Shown here: positions 20,503 to 29,238 of the stretch, piece by piece
Layout: every line of letters begins with the position of its first letter
Numbering within the stretch: position 1 is the first letter of the stretch
Origin: Sphingosinicella microcystinivorans
GTDB taxonomy: Bacteria; Pseudomonadota; Alphaproteobacteria; Sphingomonadales; Sphingomonadaceae
Reading direction: 5' to 3'
Assembly (NCBI RefSeq): GCF_027941835.1
Contig: NZ_CP116005.1
Span: 930,001-994,000, forward strand
Length of the DNA: 64,000 bases
Notes under the pieces: generated by a model
Seen by the model: only the letters and a program-made list of their open reading frames with translations
What the model was told of the DNA's origin: nothing
The model's database searches: none
Position numbers and translations under genes: made by a program

Positions 20503-21816
20503 GTGGTGACAGCATTGCAAACGGCCGAATACCGGCAGATCCTGAGCATCGGCGCCGACGTTCTCGAATGTACCGGCACCGATGCGCTGGTCGAAACGAT
20601 GATGCCGCGGCTCGGCAGCCTGCTCGCTTGCAAATCGATGTTCATCGCGCTCACTCACTCCCGGCAGTGGCGTTGGCGGAACCTGCACAGCGTCGGCCTC
20701 GATCAGGAGTTTCCGCTTCTCATGGAGCGGCTCAACCGGCAGGATCCCGGGCGCACGGCGTTGATGCGCAGCCAGAGCCGCCGCCGTACCGGAATCCTGA
20801 ATTCCGACACGATCTGGCCGATCGCGCGCGAACCGCGGGATGCGTATTACACCGCACTCTACAAGCCCCGGGACATCCGGCATGCGCTCGCGCTCTCCAT
20901 CCCCACGGACGATGATCTGTTCGCCACCATCGTCATGCACCGCTCGCATCGGGACGGGCATTTCAACGCACGGGACGAGCAGGTGGCGCTCGCGCTGCTG
21001 CCGTTCCTGAAGGGCGGCATAGAGCGCATCTGCTACCGGGAGCGGGAGGCGCAGGGCGCGTGGCTGCTCGAACAGTTGCGCAGGGACTATCGCGAGTGCG
21101 ATCTGTTGATCCTCGACGATCAGCTTCATCCGGTCGCCCGGTGGCCGCAGCAATCGCCGCTGCTGCAACAGCTCATCGCAGACATCCGGCGCAGTTCCCG
21201 CCAGCCGCCGGTGTTCGCGCCCGATCTTGCAGCGCTCTGTCGCCAGAGTCTCGCAGGTGCGGGCGATGACAGGCAGCACCACAGGCTGGGCAGCGACGGT
21301 CATGAGCTGGTCGTCGTTCTCAGCCGGTATCGTCAGGGGCAACGAACGCTTCTGGTCATCAGCGCGCCTTCAAATGCCGCGCAGGGCTCAGTCCGCGACG
21401 CGATCGCCTTCTCGCGCCTCAGCCCGCGCGAAACCGTCGTCGCCCGGCAGGCTGCGCGCGGCGCGCGCAACGACGACATCGCCCGCGATCTCGGCATTGC
21501 ATCGTCGACCGTCGCGCACCACCTCTCCGCCGTACGGCGCAAGACGGGTCAGCGGGTGCGCTGGCAGCTGGGTATCACGCCGGCGCTGCTCGATCGCGTT
21601 TCCGTGCTGCCGCTGGGACGACGCCAGAAGCAGATTCTTCATGCGCGGCTGCTGGGCAAGACCGTCGCGACGATCGCCGACGATCTGAAGATCAGCGATA
21701 CGACTGTCCGCAATCACCTGTGCATGACCTATCGCCGCCTCGGCGTTTCCGGGTTGCGTGGCGTGTTGGCATACCTTTCCTCACAACTCCCGGTGTCTGA
21801 GCACCAATACGACTGA
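20503..21816 (+). CDS. LuxR-type transcriptional regulator with two HTH domains
   Basis: A 437-aa cytoplasmic regulator. The GTG at 20503 is preferred because GGGGAGG stands 6-7 bp before it, whereas the in-frame GTG at 20422 lacks a ribosome-binding site and lies in the operator dyad. The N-terminal half (about 10-290) looks like a GAF-type sensor. It is followed by two separate LuxR-type HTH units: one at about 305-358 (LSPRETVVARQAARG, ASSTVAHHLSAVRRKTGQ) and one at about 368-425 (GRRQKQILHARLLGKTVATI, ISDTTVRNHLCMTYRRLGVS). Tandem LuxR HTHs in one chain are unusual; they may let a monomer occupy both halves of a dyad. Divergent from the receptor operon, which it probably controls. Confidence 0.88.
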   Translation: MVTALQTAEYRQILSIGADVLECTGTDALVETMMPRLGSLLACKSMFIALTHSRQWRWRNLHSVGLDQEFPLLMERLNRQDPGRTALMRSQSRRRTGILNSDTIWPIAREPRDAYYTALYKPRDIRHALALSIPTDDDLFATIVMHRSHRDGHFNARDEQVALALLPFLKGGIERICYREREAQGAWLLEQLRRDYRECDLLILDDQLHPVARWPQQSPLLQQLIADIRRSSRQPPVFAPDLAALCRQSLAGAGDDRQHHRLGSDGHELVVVLSRYRQGQRTLLVISAPSNAAQGSVRDAIAFSRLSPRETVVARQAARGARNDDIARDLGIASSTVAHHLSAVRRKTGQRVRWQLGITPALLDRVSVLPLGRRQKQILHARLLGKTVATIADDLKISDTTVRNHLCMTYRRLGVSGLRGVLAYLSSQLPVSEHQYD

Positions 21817-22307
21817 GTGGTTCTGCAGACACTGTCAGTTTGGGGGCCGATTGCGGACTGACCGCTTTCTGGCGAAAGAAGCGGAGAGGCTGTCATTGGA
21901 GAGTGGCGTTATCGTGAAACCACCCATGGCGACAAGTGTCGCCTCCGAACAACGGCAGTGAACTTGCCGATCTGCTTTCAAGGCTACGCCTCGATCAAAT
22001 CGTACTCGGACACTCCAGACGATTTTGATGACAGCCTGCACACCTGATCATGAGCGCTTGCCCGGTCCGATCGACTATGAGCCGGGTATTATCGCAGGAC
22101 GCAAAGCGATCGGTTCCCCGTGAATCAGACAAATCCCCTCAGAGGAATCCGTTCCGGTTTCACGTCGTAATCCGTCCACAAAGCCCAGATCGCTGTCTCC
22201 TCACAGCTTCTCCGCGTCGAATCTCCACCGTCGTCGCCGTCGTCCACCCCTTCGCCTGCCGTAAGCAGCCACCGCGTCATAGATGACCCAGGATGTGTTT
22301 CTCGCAT
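21817..22307. other. Intergenic stretch without a supported gene
   Basis: About 490 bp between the LuxR-type regulator and the molybdenum hydroxylase large subunit. Several short open frames exist, but none has both a ribosome-binding site and a recognisable protein. It may hold terminators for the two converging genes or decayed coding sequence; I see no clear hairpin with a T-run. Confidence 0.5.
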
Positions 22308-24614
22308 TTATAGCACGGCCAATACGCGTTCGGCGGTCAGCGGCAGGGTCAACAACGGCATGGCCGGGCCTATCGCGTTCTGAACCGCATTTGCGATGGC
22401 GGCAGGCACGGCGATCGTCCCGCTTTCGCCGACACCCTTGGCGCCGATGGGAGAAAAAGGTGTCGGTGTCTCGAAGTGTACGAGTTCGACATGCGGCACG
22501 TCCGAAGCGAGCGGCAACAGGTAATCCTGCAAGGAGAGCGTGAGTGGCCGGGCCTCCGCATCATAGCGCATTTCCTCGAACAACGTCGCGCCGAGCGCCT
22601 GTGCGAGCCCGCCGATCACCTGCCCCTCGACAATGGCCGGATTGATCTGGACGCCGCAGTCGTGGCCGAAAATAACGCGTTCCACGGTCACCTTGCCGGT
22701 ATCGAGGTCGACAGCGACTTCCGCCACGACGCAACCATAGGCGATGGCGAGCGAAGGCGGATCGTAGGCCGCCCTGTCTTCAAGGCCGGGTTCGAGTTCC
22801 TCGGGCGTTGAAAAGGCCTTGTATGCCGCAGCGGCGATCTCCGCGACGCCGATGCGGCGCGTCGGCATGTCCGTGACTTCGACACCGCCTTGTACGAACC
22901 GCACATTTTCCTGCGGCGCATCAAGAAGGTGCGCGCCCCAGCGCAGGATGCGCGCCTGCAGCCGCCGCGCGGCAAGTGCCGTCGAACCGCCCGCGACGCC
23001 AGCACCGCGGCTGCCGCCGCTCGCATAGGCCGTATAGGCTGAGGAGACGGTGTCGCCGTGGACGATGGAAATGTCTTCGACTGGAAGCCCGAGTTCATCA
23101 GCCGCAACCTGTGCCAACGCCGTTTCGACGCCCTGCCCCATCGGTGTCTGGCCGACGAAGACCCGCACGTGGCCGCTCGGCTCCATGCGGATCGACGTGA
23201 CATCGAAACCGCCGCTGTCGACACCGATCAGCTTGCAAAGCGGCGACGGACCGAAGTTGGTGGTTTCAGCGTAGCAGGCGATGCCGACGCCGGTGCGATG
23301 CCGTGACGACGGCTGGGCCTGCCGCGCCTCGTCGTAGCCGAACCTTTCAAGCGTCGCATCGAGGAGGTCGGCGTAACGCCCGCTGTCTAGAACGATGCCG
23401 GTCGGCGTGGGATACGGCATCTCGGACGGCGCAACGAGGTTGCGGCGGCGAAGGTCCGCAGGGTCAAGACCGAGGCGCGGCGCCGCCATGTCGAGCGCGC
23501 GTTCGAGCGCGAAGTTCGCCTCAGGCTGCCCGAAGCCGCGGTAGGCGCCGGTCGGCGTCTTGTTGGTGACGACGGCGAGCGCCTCGATGTCGATCGTATC
23601 GATCCTGTACGGTCCAGTCATCACCGCGCCGGTGATCCAGGCCGTGCCCATCGAGGTCGCGTAGGGGTCGGCGACCTTGTCGAGCACGATCGTGGAGCGG
23701 AGCCCCCGGATGCGGCCGTCCGCATCGAAGGCAACGGCAAGGTCGACGCGCTCGTCGCGGCCGTGCGTTGACGCGACGAAGGCTTCGGCGCGGGTCTCGA
23801 TCCAGCGTAGCGGGCGGCCGATGCACTGCGCGAGGAAGGCGAGCACCACCTCCTCACCATAGATGCACGCCTTCATTCCGAACGATCCGCCTACGTCCGG
23901 CGCGATAACGCGGATGCGGTGCTCGGGAAGGCCGAGACATTCGGAGATGCCGGCGCGCACCTGATGGATGGACTGGGTGGACAGCCAGACCGTGATGCTC
24001 TCGCCGTCGAGCCCGGGCTCCACCACGACGCCGCGCGGTTCGAGCGAGCAGGGATGGACGCGCTGCGTCGTGAAGCGGTCGCTGACGACGAGCGCGGCGC
24101 CGTCGAATGCGTCCGCGATGTCGCCCGCCTGCCAGCACGGCCGGCTGACGACATTATCCGGCCAGTGATCGTAAAGGCGCGGCGCATCGCTGCAGAGCGC
24201 GGCGTCCATGTCCGCGACGACGGGCAACGCCCGGTACGTGGGAACGATCGTGCGTGTCGCTGCCTCCGCTGTGCGGCGATCGACGGCGACCACGGCAGCA
24301 AACGCCTGGCCGACATAGCGCAGCCGGTCGGTCGCCAGCGCCTTCAGACCTGAATGGTTCTGGCCGGGCAGGTTCCACAGCGACGGCTGCGGCGCAAAGC
24401 CCGCAACATCCTCACCCGTGATGACAGCGAGAACGCCGGGCATGGCCCGCGCGGCCGTCACATCGACACCGAGGAGTTCGGCATGAGCGACGGGACTGCG
24501 CGCGAACGCGACCGTCGCCATGCCCGGCAGATCGATGTCGCCCACGTAGCGCCCACGGCCCGCAGCGAAACGACCGAGCGCCGTACGGCGCACCGATTGT
24601 CCGACCGCGCTCAT
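22308..24614 (-). CDS. Molybdopterin-binding subunit of a xanthine dehydrogenase/CO-dehydrogenase family hydroxylase
   Basis: A 768-aa large subunit carrying the Mo-cytosine-dinucleotide cofactor; such enzymes hydroxylate aldehydes or N-heterocycles with water as oxygen source. The start MSAVGQSVRR at 24614 overlaps the stop of the [2Fe-2S] gene (ATGA). Motifs: GRGRYVGDIDLPGMATVAF at the N-terminus, APDVGGSFGMKACIYGEE for cofactor binding, TGAYRGFGQPEANFALE in the active site, QGVETALAQVAADELGL, and the catalytic Glu in GAKGVGESGTIAVPAA. The AYRGFG sequence replaces the AYRCSFR loop of true CO dehydrogenase, so CO oxidation is excluded. Substrate unknown. Because the FAD subunit next to it is broken, the complex may lack its normal electron path. 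Confidence 0.9.
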   Translation of the reverse strand: MSAVGQSVRRTALGRFAAGRGRYVGDIDLPGMATVAFARSPVAHAELLGVDVTAARAMPGVLAVITGEDVAGFAPQPSLWNLPGQNHSGLKALATDRLRYVGQAFAAVVAVDRRTAEAATRTIVPTYRALPVVADMDAALCSDAPRLYDHWPDNVVSRPCWQAGDIADAFDGAALVVSDRFTTQRVHPCSLEPRGVVVEPGLDGESITVWLSTQSIHQVRAGISECLGLPEHRIRVIAPDVGGSFGMKACIYGEEVVLAFLAQCIGRPLRWIETRAEAFVASTHGRDERVDLAVAFDADGRIRGLRSTIVLDKVADPYATSMGTAWITGAVMTGPYRIDTIDIEALAVVTNKTPTGAYRGFGQPEANFALERALDMAAPRLGLDPADLRRRNLVAPSEMPYPTPTGIVLDSGRYADLLDATLERFGYDEARQAQPSSRHRTGVGIACYAETTNFGPSPLCKLIGVDSGGFDVTSIRMEPSGHVRVFVGQTPMGQGVETALAQVAADELGLPVEDISIVHGDTVSSAYTAYASGGSRGAGVAGGSTALAARRLQARILRWGAHLLDAPQENVRFVQGGVEVTDMPTRRIGVAEIAAAAYKAFSTPEELEPGLEDRAAYDPPSLAIAYGCVVAEVAVDLDTGKVTVERVIFGHDCGVQINPAIVEGQVIGGLAQALGATLFEEMRYDAEARPLTLSLQDYLLPLASDVPHVELVHFETPTPFSPIGAKGVGESGTIAVPAAIANAVQNAIGPAMPLLTLPLTAERVLAVL

Positions 24615-25084
24615 TGCTCGGCCGCCGCCGCGCGGACGGCAGCCACGACCGCCTGATAGCCTGTGCAGCGGCACACGACCGCATTGAGGCGCGAACGGAT
24701 CTCCACCTCGTCGCGGTGATCGGCGACCGTGCTATCCGCCAGGAATTCGCGCGCCACCGCCATCATGCCGGCGGTGCAGAAACCGCACTGGGCCGCGAAA
24801 TTCTCCGCGAACGCCTTGCGGAGCCTGTCGCCCGCCGGGTCATCGAAACCTTCGACGGTGGTGATGTCGGCGCCGTCCATCTGTGCGGCGAGCGTCAGGC
24901 AGGCGCGGAGCGTCTCGCCGTCCGCCAGCACGGTGCAGCTTCCGCAAACGCCCTCCTCGCAGCCGATGTGTGTGCCCTTGAGACCCTGGTCGCCGCGCAG
25001 GAAATCCGCGAGCGTCAGGTCCGGCACGACATGCGCCTCGACGGCTGTGCCATTGATGCGGAAGCTGATGGGAATGCCGTTCAC
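24611..25084 (-). CDS. [2Fe-2S] subunit of the molybdenum hydroxylase
   Basis: A 157-aa small subunit with two [2Fe-2S] clusters. The plant-ferredoxin-like cluster is bound by GCEEGVCGSCTVLADG plus a later Cys (RACLTLAAQ), and the second by CGFCTAGMM and CRCTGY. Length and order are normal for CoxS/IorA-like proteins. It carries electrons from the Mo centre to the FAD subunit. It overlaps the genes on either side by ATGA, giving the usual M-S-L order, although the M gene is incomplete. Confidence 0.93.
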   Translation of the reverse strand: MNGIPISFRINGTAVEAHVVPDLTLADFLRGDQGLKGTHIGCEEGVCGSCTVLADGETLRACLTLAAQMDGADITTVEGFDDPAGDRLRKAFAENFAAQCGFCTAGMMAVAREFLADSTVADHRDEVEIRSRLNAVVCRCTGYQAVVAAVRAAAAEQ

Positions 25085-25431
25085 GCCCGTTCCCTCGCGC
25101 GAAGGGCGAGCACATGAAGAACGCGCCGCCGATAGGCCGAGCTGCTCGCATCGGCGAGCATCGGGAACTGGGCCAGAAGATCATCGAGCCACGGACCGGG
25201 ATCATCCGCAATCGGCTTGCTGCGGACCGGACGATCCACCAGACCGGAAACCGTGTAGCGCATGGCGTCTCCCACACGTTCGCAGGCGACTGCGACCACC
25301 GCGCGGCCGGTCGAGTTCCGCACCAGCAATTCTTCGAAGGCAAGCTGCCGACCGGTTTCGAACGTCGCGGCCACGACCACCTCGCCGGGTTCGAGCGCAG
25401 TACGGGAGGGGCCCGTGATGAAGCTTTCCAT
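25081..25431 (-). pseudogene. 3' remnant of the FAD subunit (CoxM type) of the molybdenum hydroxylase
   Basis: Only the C-terminal CO-dehydrogenase-flavoprotein domain is present: FITGPSRTALEPGEVVVAAT starts the segment that in CoxM follows roughly the first 170 residues, and the frame ends VLALRARERA, overlapping the next gene. The same frame continues upstream as CLTAGSDWREIA and meets a stop within about 25 codons, without a ribosome-binding site at the ATG used here. The FAD-binding N-terminal domain (AGGT/TIGG motifs) is absent. A nearby ATG at 25507 opens another frame resembling the beginning of an acyl-CoA dehydrogenase, suggesting a deletion junction near 25440. Confidence 0.7.
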
Positions 25432-25556
25432 TGCGATCTCGCGCCAGTCCGAGCCAGCCGTTAAGCAGAAAGTCGAGATCCTGGCGGACGATCAGGGGGT
25501 GAGCCATCTTTTTATCCTGAAACGATAGGGATGAATTAGGTGTTTGGTACCGGCTT

Positions 25557-26498
25557 TTAATAAGGCGGATTTCGTCCAGCGCTCTTGGCAGCTGCAAGTA
25601 CCGCCGCGCCAAGCGCGACTTCGGTCCCCGCGAGCCCAACCGAAACGAACAGCGTCGATGATTCAGAAGGTCGCCCTTTATCCTTCAATTCATCGATGAG
25701 CCTAGTGAGATCGGAGACACGGCGATTGGCAGGTATTCCTTCGAGAAAGAACGTCATCTGGCGGATCTGATCAATCGAATCGGTCCCGATCCTCCACATG
25801 ACATCGGCGAGCGCGGGATCGAGCTCATAAGCATCCCTAGCTTTGGGGCCCAACATGTTGATGTGGACGCCCGGTTTCAGCCACGCAGCATCAAGAACTG
25901 GAGTGGTACTGGTCGTCGCCGTGATAACAATATCGGCGTCAGTGACTGCACCGCGTGCGGATACGGCCGGAATGGTGGCAATGGAATGAGCGGACTCGAC
26001 TGCCCGGGCAAAATCTGTTCGCCGCACGCCGTCGCGGCTGTAAACGCGAATCGAATCGATCGGCCGGACCGCAAGCGCCGCCTCGATCTGCGCGTGGGCC
26101 TGCGGACCTGTCCCTATCACGGCGAGGGTCTTGGCGTCGGCGCGTGCCAGATGTTTGATCGCCGTGCCGCCGATCGCGCCAGTCCGGCGAAGCCCCAGTC
26201 GGCTACCCAGAACAATCCCGCTCAGACCGTCCTCCCAAATCGCGGTGAACTGGTCGCGCGAGCCGGGAAACAGATCGTAGACGCGAAACCCAAGTGGCCC
26301 CATTCCGTCTGTCACCCCGCCTACCGTAAAGACAAGATCTCCCAAACCGGGAAACGCCACATGGTGCCGAGGGGGGGTAACGCATCTACCTTCGGCGCGT
26401 GCTGCCAACATCCGCTCTACCTGCTCGATCGCCACACTCATCGGAAGCAGCGCCTCAACATCCTCGTCGCGGACGATTATAGGCGATGCGCGCATCAT
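25557..26498 (-). CDS. Ornithine cyclodeaminase / mu-crystallin family protein
   Basis: A 313-aa NAD(P)-binding protein. The family layout is visible: an N-terminal dimerisation part (VRDEDVEALLPMSVAIEQVE), a Rossmann segment (TLAVIGTGPQAHAQIEAALA) with the usual RTGAIGGTAIKHLAR before it, then TDADIVITATTSTTPVLDA. Members include ornithine cyclodeaminase, alanine dehydrogenase and imine reductases; many catabolic ones have unknown substrates. Its start overlaps the MFS gene stop (ATGA), so the two are co-translated, implying that the transported compound or a product is a substrate. It is the last gene of a leftward group. Confidence 0.85.
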   Translation of the reverse strand: MMRASPIIVRDEDVEALLPMSVAIEQVERMLAARAEGRCVTPPRHHVAFPGLGDLVFTVGGVTDGMGPLGFRVYDLFPGSRDQFTAIWEDGLSGIVLGSRLGLRRTGAIGGTAIKHLARADAKTLAVIGTGPQAHAQIEAALAVRPIDSIRVYSRDGVRRTDFARAVESAHSIATIPAVSARGAVTDADIVITATTSTTPVLDAAWLKPGVHINMLGPKARDAYELDPALADVMWRIGTDSIDQIRQMTFFLEGIPANRRVSDLTRLIDELKDKGRPSESSTLFVSVGLAGTEVALGAAVLAAAKSAGRNPPY

Positions 26499-27754
26499 GC
26501 CTCCACATGCTGCAGGGTTTGGGACATCGCGAAGTGCATTCCGGCTGCGAGCAGGAAAAGCGGTGACAGTGCCAACATAGCCAATCCGAGCGATTTGTCG
26601 CCATAGACGGGGGCGAGGCCATCACTGACGAGACCCACAAACAAGGGGCCTCCACCAAGCCCAACGATGTTGATTACAAACAGCAACAACGCCGATGATG
26701 TGCTGCGTCGGTTTGGCGGCACGGTATTCTGTATCACCGCCAGCGAGGGCGCGAGATAGGTGATGTACATCGCAAAGGGGACCGAGAAGAATGCCAGCCC
26801 CACCTGCCACGTCTCAGCGTTCACGCCCGCGATATAAAAGGGCAGGCTGACGAACAAGGCCGCCGCTGGCACTAGCCCGTAGATGTGCGGGCTGCGTCTT
26901 CCGAACCTATCAACAAGATAGCCGCTGAGCAGAATACCCACGGCGGAGGCGATACCTGAGACGATGCTGTAGTACATCGCCACCTCAGTAAGCGTCATAC
27001 TCTTCGTCCGCATCAGAAATGCCGGCGTCCAGGCAAGCATTGCATAACCCACGAACCCCGAAATACTCGCGGAGATTGCAGCCAGCGAAAGCGTTCGAGA
27101 AGCGAAGAACGTACGAATCGCCTGCCAGAATGGCGGCCGGTCTGTCGTCGGCGTCTCGAACCGCCCGCGCCGTGGCTCGCGAACCAGCAGAACCAGCAGA
27201 AGTGCGACCAACACGCCCGGCAGTCCTATCGCGATGAAGGCCGTCCGCCAGCCGTGAACGGCGGCGATCCAGCCGCCCAGTGCCGCCCCGGCCGTCGTGC
27301 CCAGCGGAACGCCGAGCGAATAGAGCGCCAGCGCGAACCCGCGGCGCTCCGGCGGAAAATAATCGGCGATGATCGAATAGGAAGGAGGCGATCCCCCTGC
27401 TTCTCCCACACCTACACCAATCCGGGCGAGTGCAAGCTGCGTGAAATTCTGCGCCAGCCCGCAGGCGGCGGAAAACAAGCTCCAAAGCGCACAGGCGGCC
27501 GCGACAACACGTACACGGTTAACCCGGTCCGCCATCCAGGCCACCGGCACACCGAAAGCAGTGTAGAAAAGGGCGAACATGAAGCCCGTCAGAAGGCCCA
27601 GTTGCGTATCCGTCAGCATCAACTCTCCGCGGATCGGCTCCGCCAGGATCGACAGCAGCTGCCGGTCGAGAAAGTTCAGCATATAGACCAGCGAAAGCAT
27701 CGCGACGACGAAATAACGATAGCGTAGGCTTTCGTGCGCCTCGATCGCCACCAT
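26495..27754 (-). CDS. MFS transporter (spinster-like/organic acid type)
   Basis: A 419-aa membrane protein with 12 predicted segments. N-terminal LNFLDRQLLSILAEPIRGEL is the typical Y/FxDR start of this MFS group, the first loop carries GVPVAWMADRVNRVRVVAAA, and loop 8-9 has LSGYLVDRFGRRSPHI. ARIGVGVGEAGGSPPSYSII in helix 4-5 is the signature of the spinster-like subgroup often found in aromatic and steroid catabolic clusters of sphingomonads. Likely importer of the substrate used by the surrounding enzymes. Overlaps the OCD-family gene downstream; 128 bp separate it from the acyl-CoA dehydrogenase upstream. Confidence 0.88.
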   Translation of the reverse strand: MVAIEAHESLRYRYFVVAMLSLVYMLNFLDRQLLSILAEPIRGELMLTDTQLGLLTGFMFALFYTAFGVPVAWMADRVNRVRVVAAACALWSLFSAACGLAQNFTQLALARIGVGVGEAGGSPPSYSIIADYFPPERRGFALALYSLGVPLGTTAGAALGGWIAAVHGWRTAFIAIGLPGVLVALLLVLLVREPRRGRFETPTTDRPPFWQAIRTFFASRTLSLAAISASISGFVGYAMLAWTPAFLMRTKSMTLTEVAMYYSIVSGIASAVGILLSGYLVDRFGRRSPHIYGLVPAAALFVSLPFYIAGVNAETWQVGLAFFSVPFAMYITYLAPSLAVIQNTVPPNRRSTSSALLLFVINIVGLGGGPLFVGLVSDGLAPVYGDKSLGLAMLALSPLFLLAAGMHFAMSQTLQHVEA

Positions 27755-27882
27755 AATTGCGCCACTCCCCCCCTTAATCCAGGCTCAACTCCCGATTGAG
27801 AGTTTCGGGTCCGACATCCCGCCGATGCCGTCAAACGTCAAATCGACTTTCCGCTGTCAATTTACATTTGTGATCGGCGGCT

Positions 27883-29046
27883 TCAAAGCGCTTTCCCCAG
27901 CAAGTGGTCAGAGATGATCCGCAGCTGTATCTCGGAAGTGCCCTCGAATATCTTGGTGAGCCGGGCGTCGCGCCAATGCCTTTCCACGGCATGAAGCTTG
28001 GTGTAACCCGCCCCGCCAAATATCTGAAGTGCTTCACTGGTCACCCGCTCGGCCATTTCGGTCGCCACATATTTAACCATCGCCGCTTCCTTGTCGCAGC
28101 GGTGGCCTCGGTCGATGGCATCGCAGACATGGTACATCAGCTGGCGCGAGGCCTCGATCTCCGAGGCCATTTTTGCGAGCTTGAACCTTATCGCCTGAAA
28201 ATCGCCGATCGGGCGTCCAAACTGACGCCGCTCCTGTGCATAGGCAAGCGAGTCTTCCAACGCGCCCCGCGCCAAGCCGATCGCCCGGGCCGCCGTTTGA
28301 GCGCGCGCCCGTTCCAATCCATGCGAGATCATATAGAAGGCCCTGCCTTGCTCGCCCAGGAGCGTGCTGGCGGGTACGCGCACGTTGTCGAACGCAAGTT
28401 CCCAGGTCTTCCAGCCGAAATAGCCGATCTTTGGTATTGGGGCGCCTTGAACCCCGGCAGGCAGCTCTCCACGCGGCTTTTCCAGCATGAACGCGCTCAG
28501 TCCGAGATGACGCCGCTGTGGATCGGGCATGCCCGTGCGCGCAATCACCGTTACATAGTCCGCCTCATCGGCAAATGTGCACCAGTATTTGTTACCGCTT
28601 AGGATATAATCTTCACCCTCCCGCACCGCGCGGCAGCGGACCGCCGCAACATCCGACCCAGCATCTGGCTCCGACATTGCGAAAGCACCGAGCATCTCGC
28701 CGCGCACTACACGAGGCAGCATCTCGGCCTGCCAATCCTCGCTCATCGCCTCCATGCCGATCATGCCGTTACCGCGCGCAATCACGCTCCCAACACTCAT
28801 CCAGGCGCGCGCAAGTTCTTCGGACACGAGGCAATATTCGAAGCAGCCGAGACCAAGGCCGCCGTGCCGCTCGGGTATCGTGATGCCGAAATATCCCTGC
28901 GCTGCCATCTTGTCGATCAGCGCGCGCGGCATGTCACCCTGCACGGGGTCAAGTTCATTTGCCACGGGCAGCACCTCGTTCATGGCGAAATCACGCGCGC
29001 TCTGTTGGATCATAAGCCGCTCTTCGGTCATATACGTCACGCACAT
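27883..29046 (-). CDS. Acyl-CoA dehydrogenase
   Basis: A 387-aa flavoprotein of normal acyl-CoA dehydrogenase length. Motifs: FAMSEPDAGSDVAAVRCRAV (FAD/substrate loop), GNKYWCTFADEADYVTVIAR, RRQFGRPIGDFQAIRFKLA, LQIFGGAGYTKLHAVERHWR and IFEGTSEIQLRIISDHLLGK, where the Glu of FEGTSE is the usual catalytic base. It would introduce a 2,3-double bond into an acyl-CoA. The start is uncertain: ATG 29046 follows GAAGGAAG too closely, while ATG 29031 (MTEERLM) is a little far from it. It is divergent from the LLM oxidoreductase, with a shared promoter region of about 190 bp. Confidence 0.9.
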   Translation of the reverse strand: MCVTYMTEERLMIQQSARDFAMNEVLPVANELDPVQGDMPRALIDKMAAQGYFGITIPERHGGLGLGCFEYCLVSEELARAWMSVGSVIARGNGMIGMEAMSEDWQAEMLPRVVRGEMLGAFAMSEPDAGSDVAAVRCRAVREGEDYILSGNKYWCTFADEADYVTVIARTGMPDPQRRHLGLSAFMLEKPRGELPAGVQGAPIPKIGYFGWKTWELAFDNVRVPASTLLGEQGRAFYMISHGLERARAQTAARAIGLARGALEDSLAYAQERRQFGRPIGDFQAIRFKLAKMASEIEASRQLMYHVCDAIDRGHRCDKEAAMVKYVATEMAERVTSEALQIFGGAGYTKLHAVERHWRDARLTKIFEGTSEIQLRIISDHLLGKAL

Positions 29047-29238
29047 CTTCCTTCTGACATCACCCGCTTTACCGAGCAGCCGTTGCGCCGCGCATCGAAA
29101 TTGGCAAGCGACGAACTCGCAAATCACATCCGTAAAATGGGCCTTTGTTGCATAATGCGGGACATCGCCATTGTGGCCACTGCCCCTTTAGCCGACATGA
29201 TGCCACCAGCGGTTGGCCAAATATTTCAGGAGAAGTCG

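Noticed and set aside
22308-24614. Calling the molybdenum hydroxylase a carbon monoxide dehydrogenase
   Set aside because: The active-site loop is AYRGFG, not the AYRCSFR with the Cu-binding Cys of true CO dehydrogenase.
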